A stretch of DNA of 64,000 nt, taken from the NCBI GenBank assembly GCA_900088475.1, contig FLMG01003521.1, positions 1-64,000 on the forward strand, in the 5' to 3' direction. Shown here piece after piece: positions 54,143 to 62,713 of the stretch. Within the stretch, counting starts at the first letter, position 1; each line of letters opens with the position of its first letter. Made by a program: the position numbers and the translations under genes. Origin of the DNA: Hyphochytrium catenoides. Taxonomy: Eukaryota; Sar; Hyphochytriomycetes; Hyphochytriales; Hyphochytriaceae. The notes beneath the pieces are model-generated. The model saw only the letters and a program-made list of their open reading frames with translations. It was not told the origin of the DNA and ran no database searches.

Positions 54143-55411
54143 CTAGTCAAACTCATTGGCGAGTCTCTGCACATACTTGGAGGTCGGATGCAAGACTACA
54201 TACCGCAAGAGAAATTTCTTAATCCGCTTAACCTGCTTAGCATGGTACCTATCCTCGACGATACGATAGCGTAAGCGCCCCAATACTTCGAAGTCCAAGT
54301 CGTTTGGTCGTACCCAGACTTTATATCTCTCATAAAGATACAAGAGCATGCCTGTTGATGACTGGACGATATGGTTTAACATCGGATTCACCATTGTCTG
54401 TGGCAATGTAATGAGTTCCATCACGTCGATTCTATTGCTCAAAGCTATATTTCTTAGGATCTCTTCAGATAAGGTATACCTCTCAAGGACATAACGAACT
54501 ACATCCATTTGCCCATCGATGAGTAGCGTCTGTATATGACCCTGTAACCCAATCGTCTCGTGAAGAAACCGAACTAGCTCAAGAGGCTGGACTGGAAGGT
54601 CAACCGCCATGCCATGCAAATAGTCTAGTGAGATGATGTTCTCATGCACATATCGTAGCAGCTCGATCTCAACAGGATTGTACATGAGATCTTCCATTAC
54701 TTCCTCCATATCATCCGGGTCTGGACGTATCCCCATGCCCAATGTCTCGCATAACCATTGGATAAGTGGAAAACTACGGGACTGTATAGCGTCTATAAGG
54801 GCTCGTCCGCTGGGTCGTGCTCCGAAGTCATAGAAGAGTCTTGCCATCTCAAATTGGCCCCGGGAGATGGCTCTGCTGAGTTGCTTCTGTGTTGGGACTA
54901 ATCCCAGGGCACACCCAACCTCAGCAATCTCCTTACAGTTGCCAAGTATCGCTGCAGTGAGAATGTATCTCTGAGGTTCCCAACCACTTTCAATGAGATA
55001 ATGAAGCAGTTGGACGTGCCCTTTCTTTGCCACCATAAACAATAGTTCATGCTTCTCAGGTATCAGCCAATCCTGCTCAATCGCCAATTGGAATAACCGC
55101 ATTGACCCAAGTATAGCAGCGTTTTCCAGGACTCTCTCCCGTTCTAACTCTGATGAACAAGTACAACTCAAGTCCTTCAAGAGATAATAGACACACTCTT
55201 CCCATCCAGGCAGTTTGAAGTTATTCTCCAAGTCCTGAAACTCCGCACAGGCAAAGTGCAACCAGTTCTCTTCATGGACCCACATGAAAGTGATCCAGTA
55301 CAGAGTCGGATTCTTCATCATATCCCCCTTGATAGTCTCACTAGGTAGAGTTTCACTTGACACCCAATTGTAAAGGGCGTCACGCCTCACAGCCATCGTG
55401 ATGGTCTTCAT
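54143..55411 (-). CDS. Ankyrin-like protein, paralogue B
   Basis: 422 residues from the ATG at 55411. A longer frame to 55504 contains the promoter motif and is not conserved with paralogue A, so the shorter start (MKTITMAVRRDALYNW, aligned to MKTSMASRRQALSDW of A) is chosen. The body aligns along its length with paralogue A (VRRDALYNWVSSETLPSETIKGDMM; GWEECVYYLLKDLSCTCSSELERE). It ends with the same HPTSKYVQRLANEFD. Degenerate ankyrin-like repeats; target unknown. Confidence 0.7.
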   Translation of the reverse strand: MKTITMAVRRDALYNWVSSETLPSETIKGDMMKNPTLYWITFMWVHEENWLHFACAEFQDLENNFKLPGWEECVYYLLKDLSCTCSSELERERVLENAAILGSMRLFQLAIEQDWLIPEKHELLFMVAKKGHVQLLHYLIESGWEPQRYILTAAILGNCKEIAEVGCALGLVPTQKQLSRAISRGQFEMARLFYDFGARPSGRALIDAIQSRSFPLIQWLCETLGMGIRPDPDDMEEVMEDLMYNPVEIELLRYVHENIISLDYLHGMAVDLPVQPLELVRFLHETIGLQGHIQTLLIDGQMDVVRYVLERYTLSEEILRNIALSNRIDVMELITLPQTMVNPMLNHIVQSSTGMLLYLYERYKVWVRPNDLDFEVLGRLRYRIVEDRYHAKQVKRIKKFLLRYVVLHPTSKYVQRLANEFD

Positions 55412-55461
55412 GGTTCCTGGATATGAGAAGATTATAGGACTACTAGGAGCACCACCACGAT

Positions 55462-55471
55462 TCAAATTTGT
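55462..55471 (-). promoter_or_regulatory. AAATTTGAAT promoter motif
   Basis: 51 bp before ATG 55411; it supports the shorter start. Confidence 0.65.
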
Positions 55472-55638
55472 TCCTACAAACCAATAATCGAAGAAGTATA
55501 GCACCCACCCGCATCAAAGCCAAAGATTCCACCCATCCCGAGTGATTACCACCATTCAGCATCAAGAGTACCACCATTCAGCATCAAGAGTACGTCTTCA
55601 TTTTGCAAGTTCCTACTTACCCCTCACCCAAAAAAAAA

Positions 55639-55675
55639 CTAGCCCACGCTAGCTAAAACAAACCTCACTTGTTTT
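55639..55675. terminator. Tandem 3' hairpins
   Basis: CTAGCCCACGCTAG (55639-55652) and AAAACAA...TTGTTTT (55655-55675), downstream of the third paralogue. Confidence 0.65.
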
Positions 55676-55699
55676 TTCTTTTCTGGAGCAACACCCCGC

Positions 55700-55975
55700 C
55701 TACCTAAAGGTGCTAGATAGATATGCGTCCATTGCCTCCAATCCCTCCTCTGAGCCTCTTACTATTGTCAACCAATCAAATGGCACTCCAGTTTCCCGTT
55801 CCTTGATCCCAGTCTTGATGATCTTGGTAAGGTACATGGCGGAGTTCCTACGTGACCGGTATATAGAGTAATACAGAGATTCAGCGCAATCAACCGAGAC
55901 TCCAAAGAGATTCATGCTAGTTGAGACAGCCCAGCTCTCCTCGTTCCAGCTCTCAGAATATCTACGGCAAGCCAT
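55700..55975 (-). CDS. Short third member of the ankyrin-like paralogue group
   Basis: 91 residues from the ATG at 55975 (MACRRYSESWNEESW, comparable to MAVRRDALYNW of its neighbour). Beyond this start it does not align well, so it may be a truncated or diverged copy. The conserved promoter motif lies 35 bp upstream and the paired hairpins follow, so it is still a complete transcription unit. Confidence 0.5.
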   Translation of the reverse strand: MACRRYSESWNEESWAVSTSMNLFGVSVDCAESLYYSIYRSRRNSAMYLTKIIKTGIKERETGVPFDWLTIVRGSEEGLEAMDAYLSSTFR

Positions 55976-56009
55976 GGTGGATGTGCTAGTTACTATCATC
56001 CTTCCAAAG

Positions 56010-56019
56010 ATTCAAATTT
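56010..56019 (-). promoter_or_regulatory. AAATTTGAAT promoter motif
   Basis: 35 bp before ATG 55975. Confidence 0.55.
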
Positions 56020-56166
56020 GGTTGGCCATCTCCCGGTTGTCCCGCAGGACGTTTTTTGGGCGGGTTACCCCGCTTTTTTATTTGGTTTTTGAAATTTTTT
56101 CCTATTTTTCTGGGTTTTCAATATTTTTTAAGAATGGTCGGAGTCTCTTATCGACCATCAACAGAC

Positions 56167-56544
56167 TTACAGATCGAGTGTCCTTGAAGCTTGCTTTGGC
56201 TGAAAGTTCTGTGCTGAAGCGCGCTTGGCTAGCCAGTGTTGACTCTTTATGTTTAGTAAACGAACGCTCCGCTCGTCCAAGGCAAGTAGATCTCGGAGAT
56301 CGAGATCACGTCTGTGTTTCTCCATGAGAAACGCAAGCACATCCTTCTTGCCGCTGTCAGCTGCAGCGTTCATTGACTGAACATGTACGCGCCCGCCTCT
56401 GGAAGAGAGATACTTTACAATCTCCAGATCTCCTACAAGAACCGCTTTATGCATGATCTCCGGCGTAACCAAGAAATCTGCTTTCTCCTCACAAGCCCTA
56501 AGGATGGCCATAAGCTCCATACGATCATCAGCTGCTTGCTCCAT
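56167..56544 (-). CDS. Short ankyrin-repeat protein
   Basis: 125 residues, about two ankyrin repeats (MHKAVLVGDLEIVKYLSSRGG, NAAADSGKKDVLAFLMEKHRR) and a basic C-terminus. The promoter motif lies 71 bp upstream. May be a fragment of a longer ankyrin gene. Target unknown. Confidence 0.6.
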   Translation of the reverse strand: MEQAADDRMELMAILRACEEKADFLVTPEIMHKAVLVGDLEIVKYLSSRGGRVHVQSMNAAADSGKKDVLAFLMEKHRRDLDLRDLLALDERSVRLLNIKSQHWLAKRASAQNFQPKQASRTLDL

Positions 56545-56614
56545 ATGTCTTAAGGATACGCTTACCGATAGGTTAGGATACTGATCTCGTTATATACGTA
56601 ATTGATCTCCAGAG

Positions 56615-56624
56615 ATTCAAATTT
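56615..56624 (-). promoter_or_regulatory. AAATTTGAAT motif, possibly bidirectional
   Basis: 71 bp upstream of the minus-strand gene at 56544 and 22 bp upstream of the plus-strand gene at 56647; the AAATTT core is palindromic. Confidence 0.5.
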
Positions 56625-56646
56625 ATTTTTGGTATACTGATAGTAC

Positions 56647-56913
56647 ATGGTCATCCGTAAGAGCTCAAGGAAAAAAATTGAATACTCTATCTACTCTAAT
56701 TGGTACCTAGTACCACCTGGGGTTGAAGAAGCATTAGCGGGTATCCGACTCAGATGCTCTAGACTCGGTAGACCCTTCCAGACTACTAAGGAGTTGTCCA
56801 ACAATCGAAAGTGTTTCAGGATTGAAACTCATTTGATAGCAGTGTTCGTTCTAGCTCCGTACCGCGCTGATATCTGCGAATCTCCCGTAGTGCGACTGTT
56901 CCCTGGTGGATAA
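56647..56913 (+). CDS. Small basic hypothetical protein
   Basis: 88 residues from a clear ATG. Basic, especially at the start (MVIRKSSRKKIEYS), with two Cys. No membrane segment. No family recognised. Confidence 0.4.
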   Translation: MVIRKSSRKKIEYSIYSNWYLVPPGVEEALAGIRLRCSRLGRPFQTTKELSNNRKCFRIETHLIAVFVLAPYRADICESPVVRLFPGG

Positions 56914-56975
56914 TATTTTTTTCCTGCAAGCCCTATGGAGCTAATCCCCATAAGACACCTATAACAGTCGCGATT

Positions 56976-56985
56976 ATTCAAATTT
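56976..56985 (-). promoter_or_regulatory. AAATTTGAAT motif
   Basis: Reads correctly toward the left, where no minus-strand gene follows, and lies 101 bp before the plus-strand nuclease gene at 57087 in reverse orientation. Its role is uncertain. Confidence 0.35.
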
Positions 56986-57086
56986 ACTTTTCTTTGGCTC
57001 TGAACTGCCAAAGATTGCCTTTAGCTTGGTCAGGAGAAAATTCTAAATCTAGAATTAGCTTGGGTCATCCCTTTTTTTCCTCTAGT

Positions 57087-57650
57087 ATGTATAGCCTCCA
57101 TACAATGACTGACTCTCTTGAGAAAGAAATTGAGTTGTTCCGGCCTTTCGATGATCGCACACCTATATTATCTCCAGAAGGGGAAGCCTCGTTTGCACGG
57201 GTAGTAGAAGTTTACGATGGGGATACTATAAAGGCTGTTCTACCCTTCCTAGGTGGGTTCTACAAATTTACATTTCGTTTGAATGGCATTGATACATGTG
57301 AGATGAAAAGTAGGACCAAGAAAGCCAAAGCAATAGGCCGTAAAGCACGTGACCGTCTGGCATCTTTCATCACAGGACAGGTGTACGGTGGATCTGAAAC
57401 TGATAAGGATGAGACAAATAAGAAAAAAGCTATCAAGGAGTATCTTAGAAATAATGTTTGTCTGGTGTGGGTGCAATGCCAGGACATGGACCTCTATGGC
57501 CGGGTTCTCTGTGACATCCGCAAGTTACCAAATGACCCGAAGACATTCTCAGAACAGTTGATTGAAGAGCGACTAGCGTATAGGTATGGTGGTGATGCCG
57601 GTCTTACAAAACTTACTGAAAAGGAACAAATTAGAACCCTGACCAAGTAG
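57087..57650 (+). CDS. Staphylococcal nuclease-like (SNase) protein
   Basis: 187 residues from the ATG at 57087. A longer frame begins with TTG, and another ATG at 57105 (MTDSLEK) is possible. The SNase domain spans about 35-180 and the calcium and catalytic residues appear intact: VYDGDTIKAV, FRLNGIDTCEMK (Arg, Asp, Glu), and LYGRVLCDI with the second catalytic Arg. This fold cuts DNA and RNA, with Ca2+. Without a signal peptide it probably acts inside the cell, for example on host nucleic acids. Giant viruses and phages often carry such nucleases. Confidence 0.85.
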   Translation: MYSLHTMTDSLEKEIELFRPFDDRTPILSPEGEASFARVVEVYDGDTIKAVLPFLGGFYKFTFRLNGIDTCEMKSRTKKAKAIGRKARDRLASFITGQVYGGSETDKDETNKKKAIKEYLRNNVCLVWVQCQDMDLYGRVLCDIRKLPNDPKTFSEQLIEERLAYRYGGDAGLTKLTEKEQIRTLTK

Positions 57651-57973
57651 AGTATCCTCTATTGAGACCATGCTCACGCCCCCGCGCAGAAGATAGTGCT
57701 ACAGGAAGCTCATAAGTTATTTTTTCGTCCAATTAGAGAGACCTAAGCTTCAGCTCACATCCCGAGATAGCACTATAACCTTAGATCTCCTAATAAAGAC
57801 CTTACAGATTATCTGGCGGAGATGACTGACGCAAGGACTTCTCGTTACCGGCTACTTAGCGGCTGACCTCCACTCCTCACTCCAACCATTCCTCGCTCCA
57901 GGCTTTTCTGTTCTCATATTTGAATTTTCCATCAGGATAGAGTATCAGAATCCTGAGAATACGAAAAGGAGAC
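57651..57973. other. Intergenic region with repeated motif
   Basis: No gene seen. It contains CCATGCTCACGCC (57668-57680) soon after the nuclease stop codon, repeated near 60.1 and 62.8 kb, and the promoter motif of the next gene. Confidence 0.5.
57916..57925 (+). promoter_or_regulatory. AAATTTGAAT-like motif (ATATTTGAAT)
   Basis: One base differs from the consensus; 48 bp before the ATG at 57974. Confidence 0.5.
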
Positions 57974-59995
57974 ATGGATTCGAAGTGGTGGAAAACGTTT
58001 GGTCAGGCTTGTGAGGCTCGAGACTCGAGAAGGGTCTTGGAGTTGCTTGAGTCGGCCAGGCATCCAGGTGCAAAGGGCAATAGGGCCTTTGAACTAGTTT
58101 CAAAGCATGGTTGTCTCGAGGCTGTAGAGTTTCTGCTGAGGGACCCAAGAGCAGACCCAGCGGCGCGTTCTAACGCTGCTATAAAGTGGGCCGCTAACAA
58201 TGGCCACACTGAAGTGGTGCGGGCACTTATGGCTGATTCACGGGTGGACCCTGCTGCGGATTATGACACAGCTCTCCGATGGGCAACTCGTCATGGTCAT
58301 GTGGGAGTGGTTCGGCTGCTACTGGCGAATGATCGCGTTAACCCACGGTTCTCCAATACGTCCTTGGTTTTTGAGAAACCTAGTGCTATGCGTTTGGCGG
58401 TGATCAATGACCAGGTCGACATCTTAAGGCTCTTTCTTGAGCGTGATCCCAACTTGGGACGATGGCAATGGCCTGGAAAGACAATAGAGGATAAGACTCC
58501 TGGCGTGTACGATGAGTACACTATCGATCCTACGTCAAGTCTGATCTATCGTGCAATACGTATTGCATCGAACGAAGTACTGGAGCTTTTGCTAGACCAT
58601 GGATTGGAGCAACAGATTGACTTTAATCATCTAGAGTACGCAATCTATAATTTCCGTCTTGATCTTGCACAAACATTGCTTCGTCGTGTGCCTGCTGACC
58701 GCTACGATGGCCATATCATACGACTGGAGCAGACCATGGAATACCATTCGAGGAGATTCCAAACTCAGATCTTCATGAATGCTATTAGGAATGGTGACGT
58801 AGAATCCGTAAGACGGTTGCTTCTCCTACCATGCGTCAAGAAGGATACACGGTACCCTTATTACAATGAGAGTGCGGTGTCTTTAGCAATCCGGTATGGG
58901 CAGGTGGAGATATTGTCACTCCTTATGGAAGAGGATCCAGGTGTTCAACGATCCAAGGGTTCAACAACATGGAGCTCGGCCCTGAGCCTAGCTGTTATGA
59001 AGGGCAACCCTGACATTGTTCGGCTGCTACTCTTCCACCCTGATGTCGACTTTGATAGTGAAGATTTTGATGGTCCTCGCACTGGAGATTACCAGAACAT
59101 CTTCCATGGAAACGAAGGGCCTATCACTTCAATTGATGGCCCCTACTTTGACTGGCAAGAGGAAGAGTTCCTGGAAGACCTGTATACTGCTGGTGATGGG
59201 CCTGCCCCTGCACCTAGACGGCGTAGTCGGCGTTTAAGGAAACCAGAAGACCTCCTATCAACATTAGCCTTCACTCTACTTGCAGATGCATTGCGCCTTC
59301 AATATGTGGATGTGGCCATGGTTCTTCTAGAGCACGAATCCATACAGATTGATGAAGATATTATGGCACTCGCCATATGTCAAGGTGACGTAGGTCTGGT
59401 AGAGAAAATGATGGAAGATCCTAGGGTGGCGACAGCTGACTTCTGGGAAGATTTCTACCCACCATATGTTACTGCTGAGGCGCTATATGGTGGGGGAGAT
59501 GTGTTCTTAGGGGACAATAGGTTCACCCAGGTCGGTGAGCGTCCTGATGAGATGATCCAAACCTTACTCCACCACCCCATGCTAGACCTAGACGCCGGTG
59601 ATATACGCAACTTCTTGGAGGAAGTGGGTTTCTCGGGAAGCAAGCGGCTTATAAAGTTAGTCCTGCGGCATCCTAGATTTGTAAGGTGGTGGTATCACTT
59701 GTTATGTGACGGATTGCTTGATGCGCCACATACCGTACCTCGAGAAGAGAAGCACAGGGAGTGTGTCCGTCTACTATTACGTGATCCACGTCTACCTCAA
59801 CCAGTCCACACGCGGATACGAGATAGCAATGAAGACTTCTATCTAGAGGAAGTCATAGGTCCTGCCCTTAGGAAGTTACAAATGCAGGTTGTTAAGAAGT
59901 GGATACTGGCACCACGCTCAGCCTACATGAATCGCTTGATGACAAGATGGCAGGATGAAGACGACCAGCCAGCTAGTAAGAAGAGGAAGACCTAG
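57974..59995 (+). CDS. Large ankyrin-repeat protein
   Basis: 673 residues. Repeats of the type VVRALMADSRVDPAADYDTALRWATRHGHVGVV run through most of the protein (about 35-180, 260-380, 440-640). The 'DPRxDPxA..NxAxxxA...GHxEVV' style is typical of ankyrins in giant amoeba viruses. An acidic/Pro insert with a basic RRRSRRLRKP stretch lies near 400-425. The C-terminus is basic. Its start follows the AAATTTGAAT-like motif. Likely a host-interaction protein with unknown target. Confidence 0.75.
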   Translation: MDSKWWKTFGQACEARDSRRVLELLESARHPGAKGNRAFELVSKHGCLEAVEFLLRDPRADPAARSNAAIKWAANNGHTEVVRALMADSRVDPAADYDTALRWATRHGHVGVVRLLLANDRVNPRFSNTSLVFEKPSAMRLAVINDQVDILRLFLERDPNLGRWQWPGKTIEDKTPGVYDEYTIDPTSSLIYRAIRIASNEVLELLLDHGLEQQIDFNHLEYAIYNFRLDLAQTLLRRVPADRYDGHIIRLEQTMEYHSRRFQTQIFMNAIRNGDVESVRRLLLLPCVKKDTRYPYYNESAVSLAIRYGQVEILSLLMEEDPGVQRSKGSTTWSSALSLAVMKGNPDIVRLLLFHPDVDFDSEDFDGPRTGDYQNIFHGNEGPITSIDGPYFDWQEEEFLEDLYTAGDGPAPAPRRRSRRLRKPEDLLSTLAFTLLADALRLQYVDVAMVLLEHESIQIDEDIMALAICQGDVGLVEKMMEDPRVATADFWEDFYPPYVTAEALYGGGDVFLGDNRFTQVGERPDEMIQTLLHHPMLDLDAGDIRNFLEEVGFSGSKRLIKLVLRHPRFVRWWYHLLCDGLLDAPHTVPREEKHRECVRLLLRDPRLPQPVHTRIRDSNEDFYLEEVIGPALRKLQMQVVKKWILAPRSAYMNRLMTRWQDEDDQPASKKRKT

Positions 59996-60173
59996 GCATT
60001 ACATCTCTCTTAAAAAAAAAAGGAAACTATAAACAACAAAAAAAGCTAAAACCATGAAAAGGTGGGAGTTTCGCTGGTCAGCTCGTGATCAGTGGGATAG
60101 CCCACCACCAAAACACGTTCTGTACATAACGTTTTTCTGTTGCGACCATGCTCACGCCGCCGCGTTTCTCAGA
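59996..60173. other. Spacer after the ankyrin gene
   Basis: An A-run near 60012 lies soon after the ankyrin stop. A plus-strand frame from 60054 crosses into the cupin gene and is not supported. It includes the second CCATGCTCACGCC motif (60146-60158). Confidence 0.4.
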
Positions 60174-60818
60174 TCAACATCTAACTTTTTTGGGTTCCTC
60201 CGTTGTAGAGCTGGCAGAGCATCTGGCCAAGCACTCTTCTCTGCCGAGACCTGGATTCTTGGGCAAGCCATTTTTGAAAGAACTCACATGAGAGGCATTG
60301 ATATTCAGCGCGGAGGCAGCAACTTCTGTTGGAAGGTCAAACAAGTGTGTGGCGATTGTGACAGTGCCTGGGTCTTCGTTGCTTAGTACAGTAATGAACG
60401 TCACGTTATCGCAGCCCAGATTTTGTTGATAGTGAATGAGACCCATTGGAAACAGCGTAATATCACCCTGACTGAGGGAGCTCACAACTACCCTGTTACT
60501 AGGATTCTCCTCAGCGAAGGCTGTTTGCAGCTCACTTCCACTAACCATATATAAGATCTCATTTGCACGGGGATGTACATGAGGAAGGTTTATGCCACAA
60601 GGCACCAATGTGACATGCGCAATAGCAAGTCCACTTCCTTGTAGCGCCGGAAATTGCTTACCACCAATATTTCTACTGACGCCACCAGCTCCCATAGTAC
60701 CATTTTCCCCTGCTAGATCTAACTTGAAGTCCTCATCCAATATCGCAGTCCTCTTGTCCAGCGCAGTTTGGGCAGTCCCAACAGCCAGAAATGATAGAAA
60801 CAGAAATGATAGGAACAT
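60174..60818 (-). CDS. Secreted germin-like cupin (oxalate oxidase/decarboxylase-type)
   Basis: 214 residues. A signal peptide (MFLSFLFLSFLAVGTAQT) is followed by one cupin domain. Both cupin motifs are complete: GINLPHVHPRANEILYMVSG (His80, His82, Glu87) and GDITLFPMGLIHYQQN (His129, Asn133). This three-His one-Glu set binds Mn in germins. Known members include oxalate oxidase (germin), superoxide dismutase-like germins and slime-mould spherulin. The exact activity cannot be set from sequence. It is very unlike usual giant-virus genes and points to capture from a plant, fungal, oomycete or slime-mould relative. The C-terminus has a Cys pair and a basic tail (KKVRC). Confidence 0.85.
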   Translation of the reverse strand: MFLSFLFLSFLAVGTAQTALDKRTAILDEDFKLDLAGENGTMGAGGVSRNIGGKQFPALQGSGLAIAHVTLVPCGINLPHVHPRANEILYMVSGSELQTAFAEENPSNRVVVSSLSQGDITLFPMGLIHYQQNLGCDNVTFITVLSNEDPGTVTIATHLFDLPTEVAASALNINASHVSSFKNGLPKNPGLGREECLARCSASSTTEEPKKVRC

Positions 60819-60900
60819 TGTGTGTGGACGTATACCCTACACATACAGACCTTTTTAATTCAAAGTTAAGGATAGGTTAATCTGATGACAGATTTCTTGC

Positions 60901-61152
60901 CTACGTCGTAGGAATGGTAGGCGTGTGGCTGAAAAGTGAGAGGACAGATGCAGAGGTCGTAGTAGGAATGGTTGGCGTGTGGCTGAAAACTTTGAGTGGT
61001 GGTGACAACGGGACGCTGGTGACACTTGGAAAATATGGTAGGTGGCTGCTCACTCTTGGCGTCCTCTTGTGATGCATCCTGTTGTCATATGCCGCTGATG
61101 ACCGCCAGTTGGTAGCATAGGTTATTGGTGGAAGGTTAGGTTTGGCAACCAT
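60901..61152 (-). CDS. Possible small Pro/Ser/Thr-rich protein with FSHTPTIPTT repeats
   Basis: 83 residues with two copies of FSHTPTIPTT, encoded by a 29-bp repeat at 60908-60936 and 60962-60989. The composition is unusual, the start overlaps other frames, and no family is recognised. Low confidence. Confidence 0.3.
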   Translation of the reverse strand: MVAKPNLPPITYATNWRSSAAYDNRMHHKRTPRVSSHLPYFPSVTSVPLSPPLKVFSHTPTIPTTTSASVLSLFSHTPTIPTT

Positions 61153-61198
61153 ACCTAGGATCTTTTTTGCTTGTCACAAGATTGACCTTACAGAGTTG

Positions 61199-61378
61199 AT
61201 GAGAATTTGTGAAGTGAGGGTGCAGAAGTATCTTGATAGGAGATTTAGGGTGCTAAACCAAATGTTTGTAAGACGACATAACTTCAAATATATATATGTT
61301 CGTACCCCCCAAAAGATAATATTTGTCGATAGCGGTTACCGCCCCAAATTGAGAAAGTTCCTTGTTTATGGTAGCTGA
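61199..61378 (+). CDS. Possible 59-residue basic protein
   Basis: Begins MRICEVRVQKYLDRRF and is strongly basic. The frame extends upstream only to a TTG. No motif or family. Low confidence. Confidence 0.3.
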   Translation: MRICEVRVQKYLDRRFRVLNQMFVRRHNFKYIYVRTPQKIIFVDSGYRPKLRKFLVYGS

Positions 61379-61454
61379 GCCATTTGCACCCCTCCCAAAG
61401 GTTACAGGTTCCCTATACTATGGAGTATTATTTATTTTCTGTCCAAACTTTTTA

Positions 61455-61696
61455 TGTGCGTATCTTCTATAATCAACCACCCCCCCAGGGCGCTGGGCAA
61501 CGTTGCGGTTGGTTATGGAGTTAGGAATTCGCAGAATTCCTACTCCAAACACTATAGTCGTACTTGCGCGAGCTCGCGCCGGAGACCCTATAATGTATGG
61601 GTAAGGAATTCTGCGAATTCCTATCCCAAACCATTGTAGCTTCAGCTACAATGCCCAGCGCCCTGGGGGGGTGGTTGATTATAGAAGACACGCACA
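61455..61696. mobile_element. MITE-like fold-back element with 45-bp terminal inverted repeats and TA flanks
   Basis: The outer arms (61455-61499 and 61652-61696) are perfect inverted repeats except for one base, and include TGTGCGT and a C7/G7 run. The element is flanked by TA on each side (61453-61454, 61697-61698), fitting a TA target-site duplication. Inside, GGAATTCGCAGAATTCC and its exact reverse complement face each other, and a GCGCGAGCTCGCGC palindrome sits near the centre. No protein gene fits. Pandoraviruses and pithoviruses carry comparable palindromic MITEs. Confidence 0.75.
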
Positions 61697-61835
61697 TATT
61701 TTTGGCCAACACATATTAATTATCAAGGGACACTCCCTGTCTCCCGGCACCCACAATAGCCCTCATATGGCTCAGCTACATTCCAAACATAGCCTATTAC
61801 CGTTAACCGCTAATCATGAAATGTTGGAGTCTGAA

Positions 61836-61845
61836 AAATTTGAAT
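61836..61845 (+). promoter_or_regulatory. AAATTTGAAT promoter motif
   Basis: 94 bp before the ATG at 61940. Confidence 0.55.
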
Positions 61846-61939
61846 CTCCATCTATGAGCAAGGCATATATTGAGACGGTATACGGATAGCCTAGCTCTGT
61901 CCCCCTCATTTCGAAATTTCCTAGGAGCCAGTGAGGACA

Positions 61940-62713
61940 ATGGCTGAGGAGATCATGAGTACTCCGTTGAAGAAAGTGAGAACACTTCCACCGAGTATCA
62001 CGGGCACGAAGCCCAAGAAGAAATCTCGACCAAATAATCTGGTCAGGAGCCCTAGAGTCCCCAAATTTGAACTATCTGATGAAGCTAAGGTCAAAGTTGA
62101 AAAGACAGTTGGGTCATCCGCGCAAGTTGCTGTACTAAGTCCTGAGGAGCGGCGCCGTAAAGAAGACGAACGGGTGGAGAACTATGACCTAAGCCAAGAG
62201 GCATGTGTGAGCTACCTACGCAGACTCGCGAGCAATCTGAAGAGAAGTGAGAAGCTAATATTCTCCAAACAGATTACTTCTGTCACCTTCACACGCTATG
62301 GTCTTGTGCTTCCCATCCCTGGATCAGACAATGTTGTTGCGAAAATCTACAAGTATCCTACGAGTGGAGACGAGCGAGTCATGTTCAACTCCAATGACGA
62401 GTACAAGAACTTTGATATGGCCCTCTATCGCAATGGTGAAATGATAGCCGAGTGTAAGTTCTCCGTGGGTGGACACCTTGCTAGGCCAGCATTGAAGAGG
62501 AATCTCACACCCGATGACATAGTAGAGTTGCTTAACTCCATCTGGAAAACATATCAGTGTGCTGATGAGTTGACCAGTACCTTTGGTTCATGTATGCGTT
62601 GCCAAAGGAAGGATATGCATCGGTTTGTCCCTTATGAGTATCTCTCAATTGACAATGAGTGTGGGGCCTGTGTCTGGGAGGTAAGAGCCAAGGCTGTAAT
62701 CGTTCTCAGCTAA
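61940..62713 (+). CDS. Hypothetical basic protein with a CxxC pair
   Basis: 257 residues from the ATG at 61940; a GTG lies three codons upstream. The N-terminal ~70 residues are basic and disordered (KPKKKSRPNNLVRSPRVPKFE). Residues about 85-190 look globular. A possible zinc pair at the C-terminal side reads CMRC and, about 24 residues later, CGAC. No family recognised. May bind nucleic acid. Confidence 0.5.
   Translation: MAEEIMSTPLKKVRTLPPSITGTKPKKKSRPNNLVRSPRVPKFELSDEAKVKVEKTVGSSAQVAVLSPEERRRKEDERVENYDLSQEACVSYLRRLASNLKRSEKLIFSKQITSVTFTRYGLVLPIPGSDNVVAKIYKYPTSGDERVMFNSNDEYKNFDMALYRNGEMIAECKFSVGGHLARPALKRNLTPDDIVELLNSIWKTYQCADELTSTFGSCMRCQRKDMHRFVPYEYLSIDNECGACVWEVRAKAVIVLS

Noticed and set aside
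60054-60386. 110-residue plus-strand frame
   Set aside because: Overlaps the cupin gene and has no family features.
61454-61712. Short frames crossing the fold-back element
   Set aside because: Both strands read nearly the same peptide because of the inverted repeat, so they are not independent genes.
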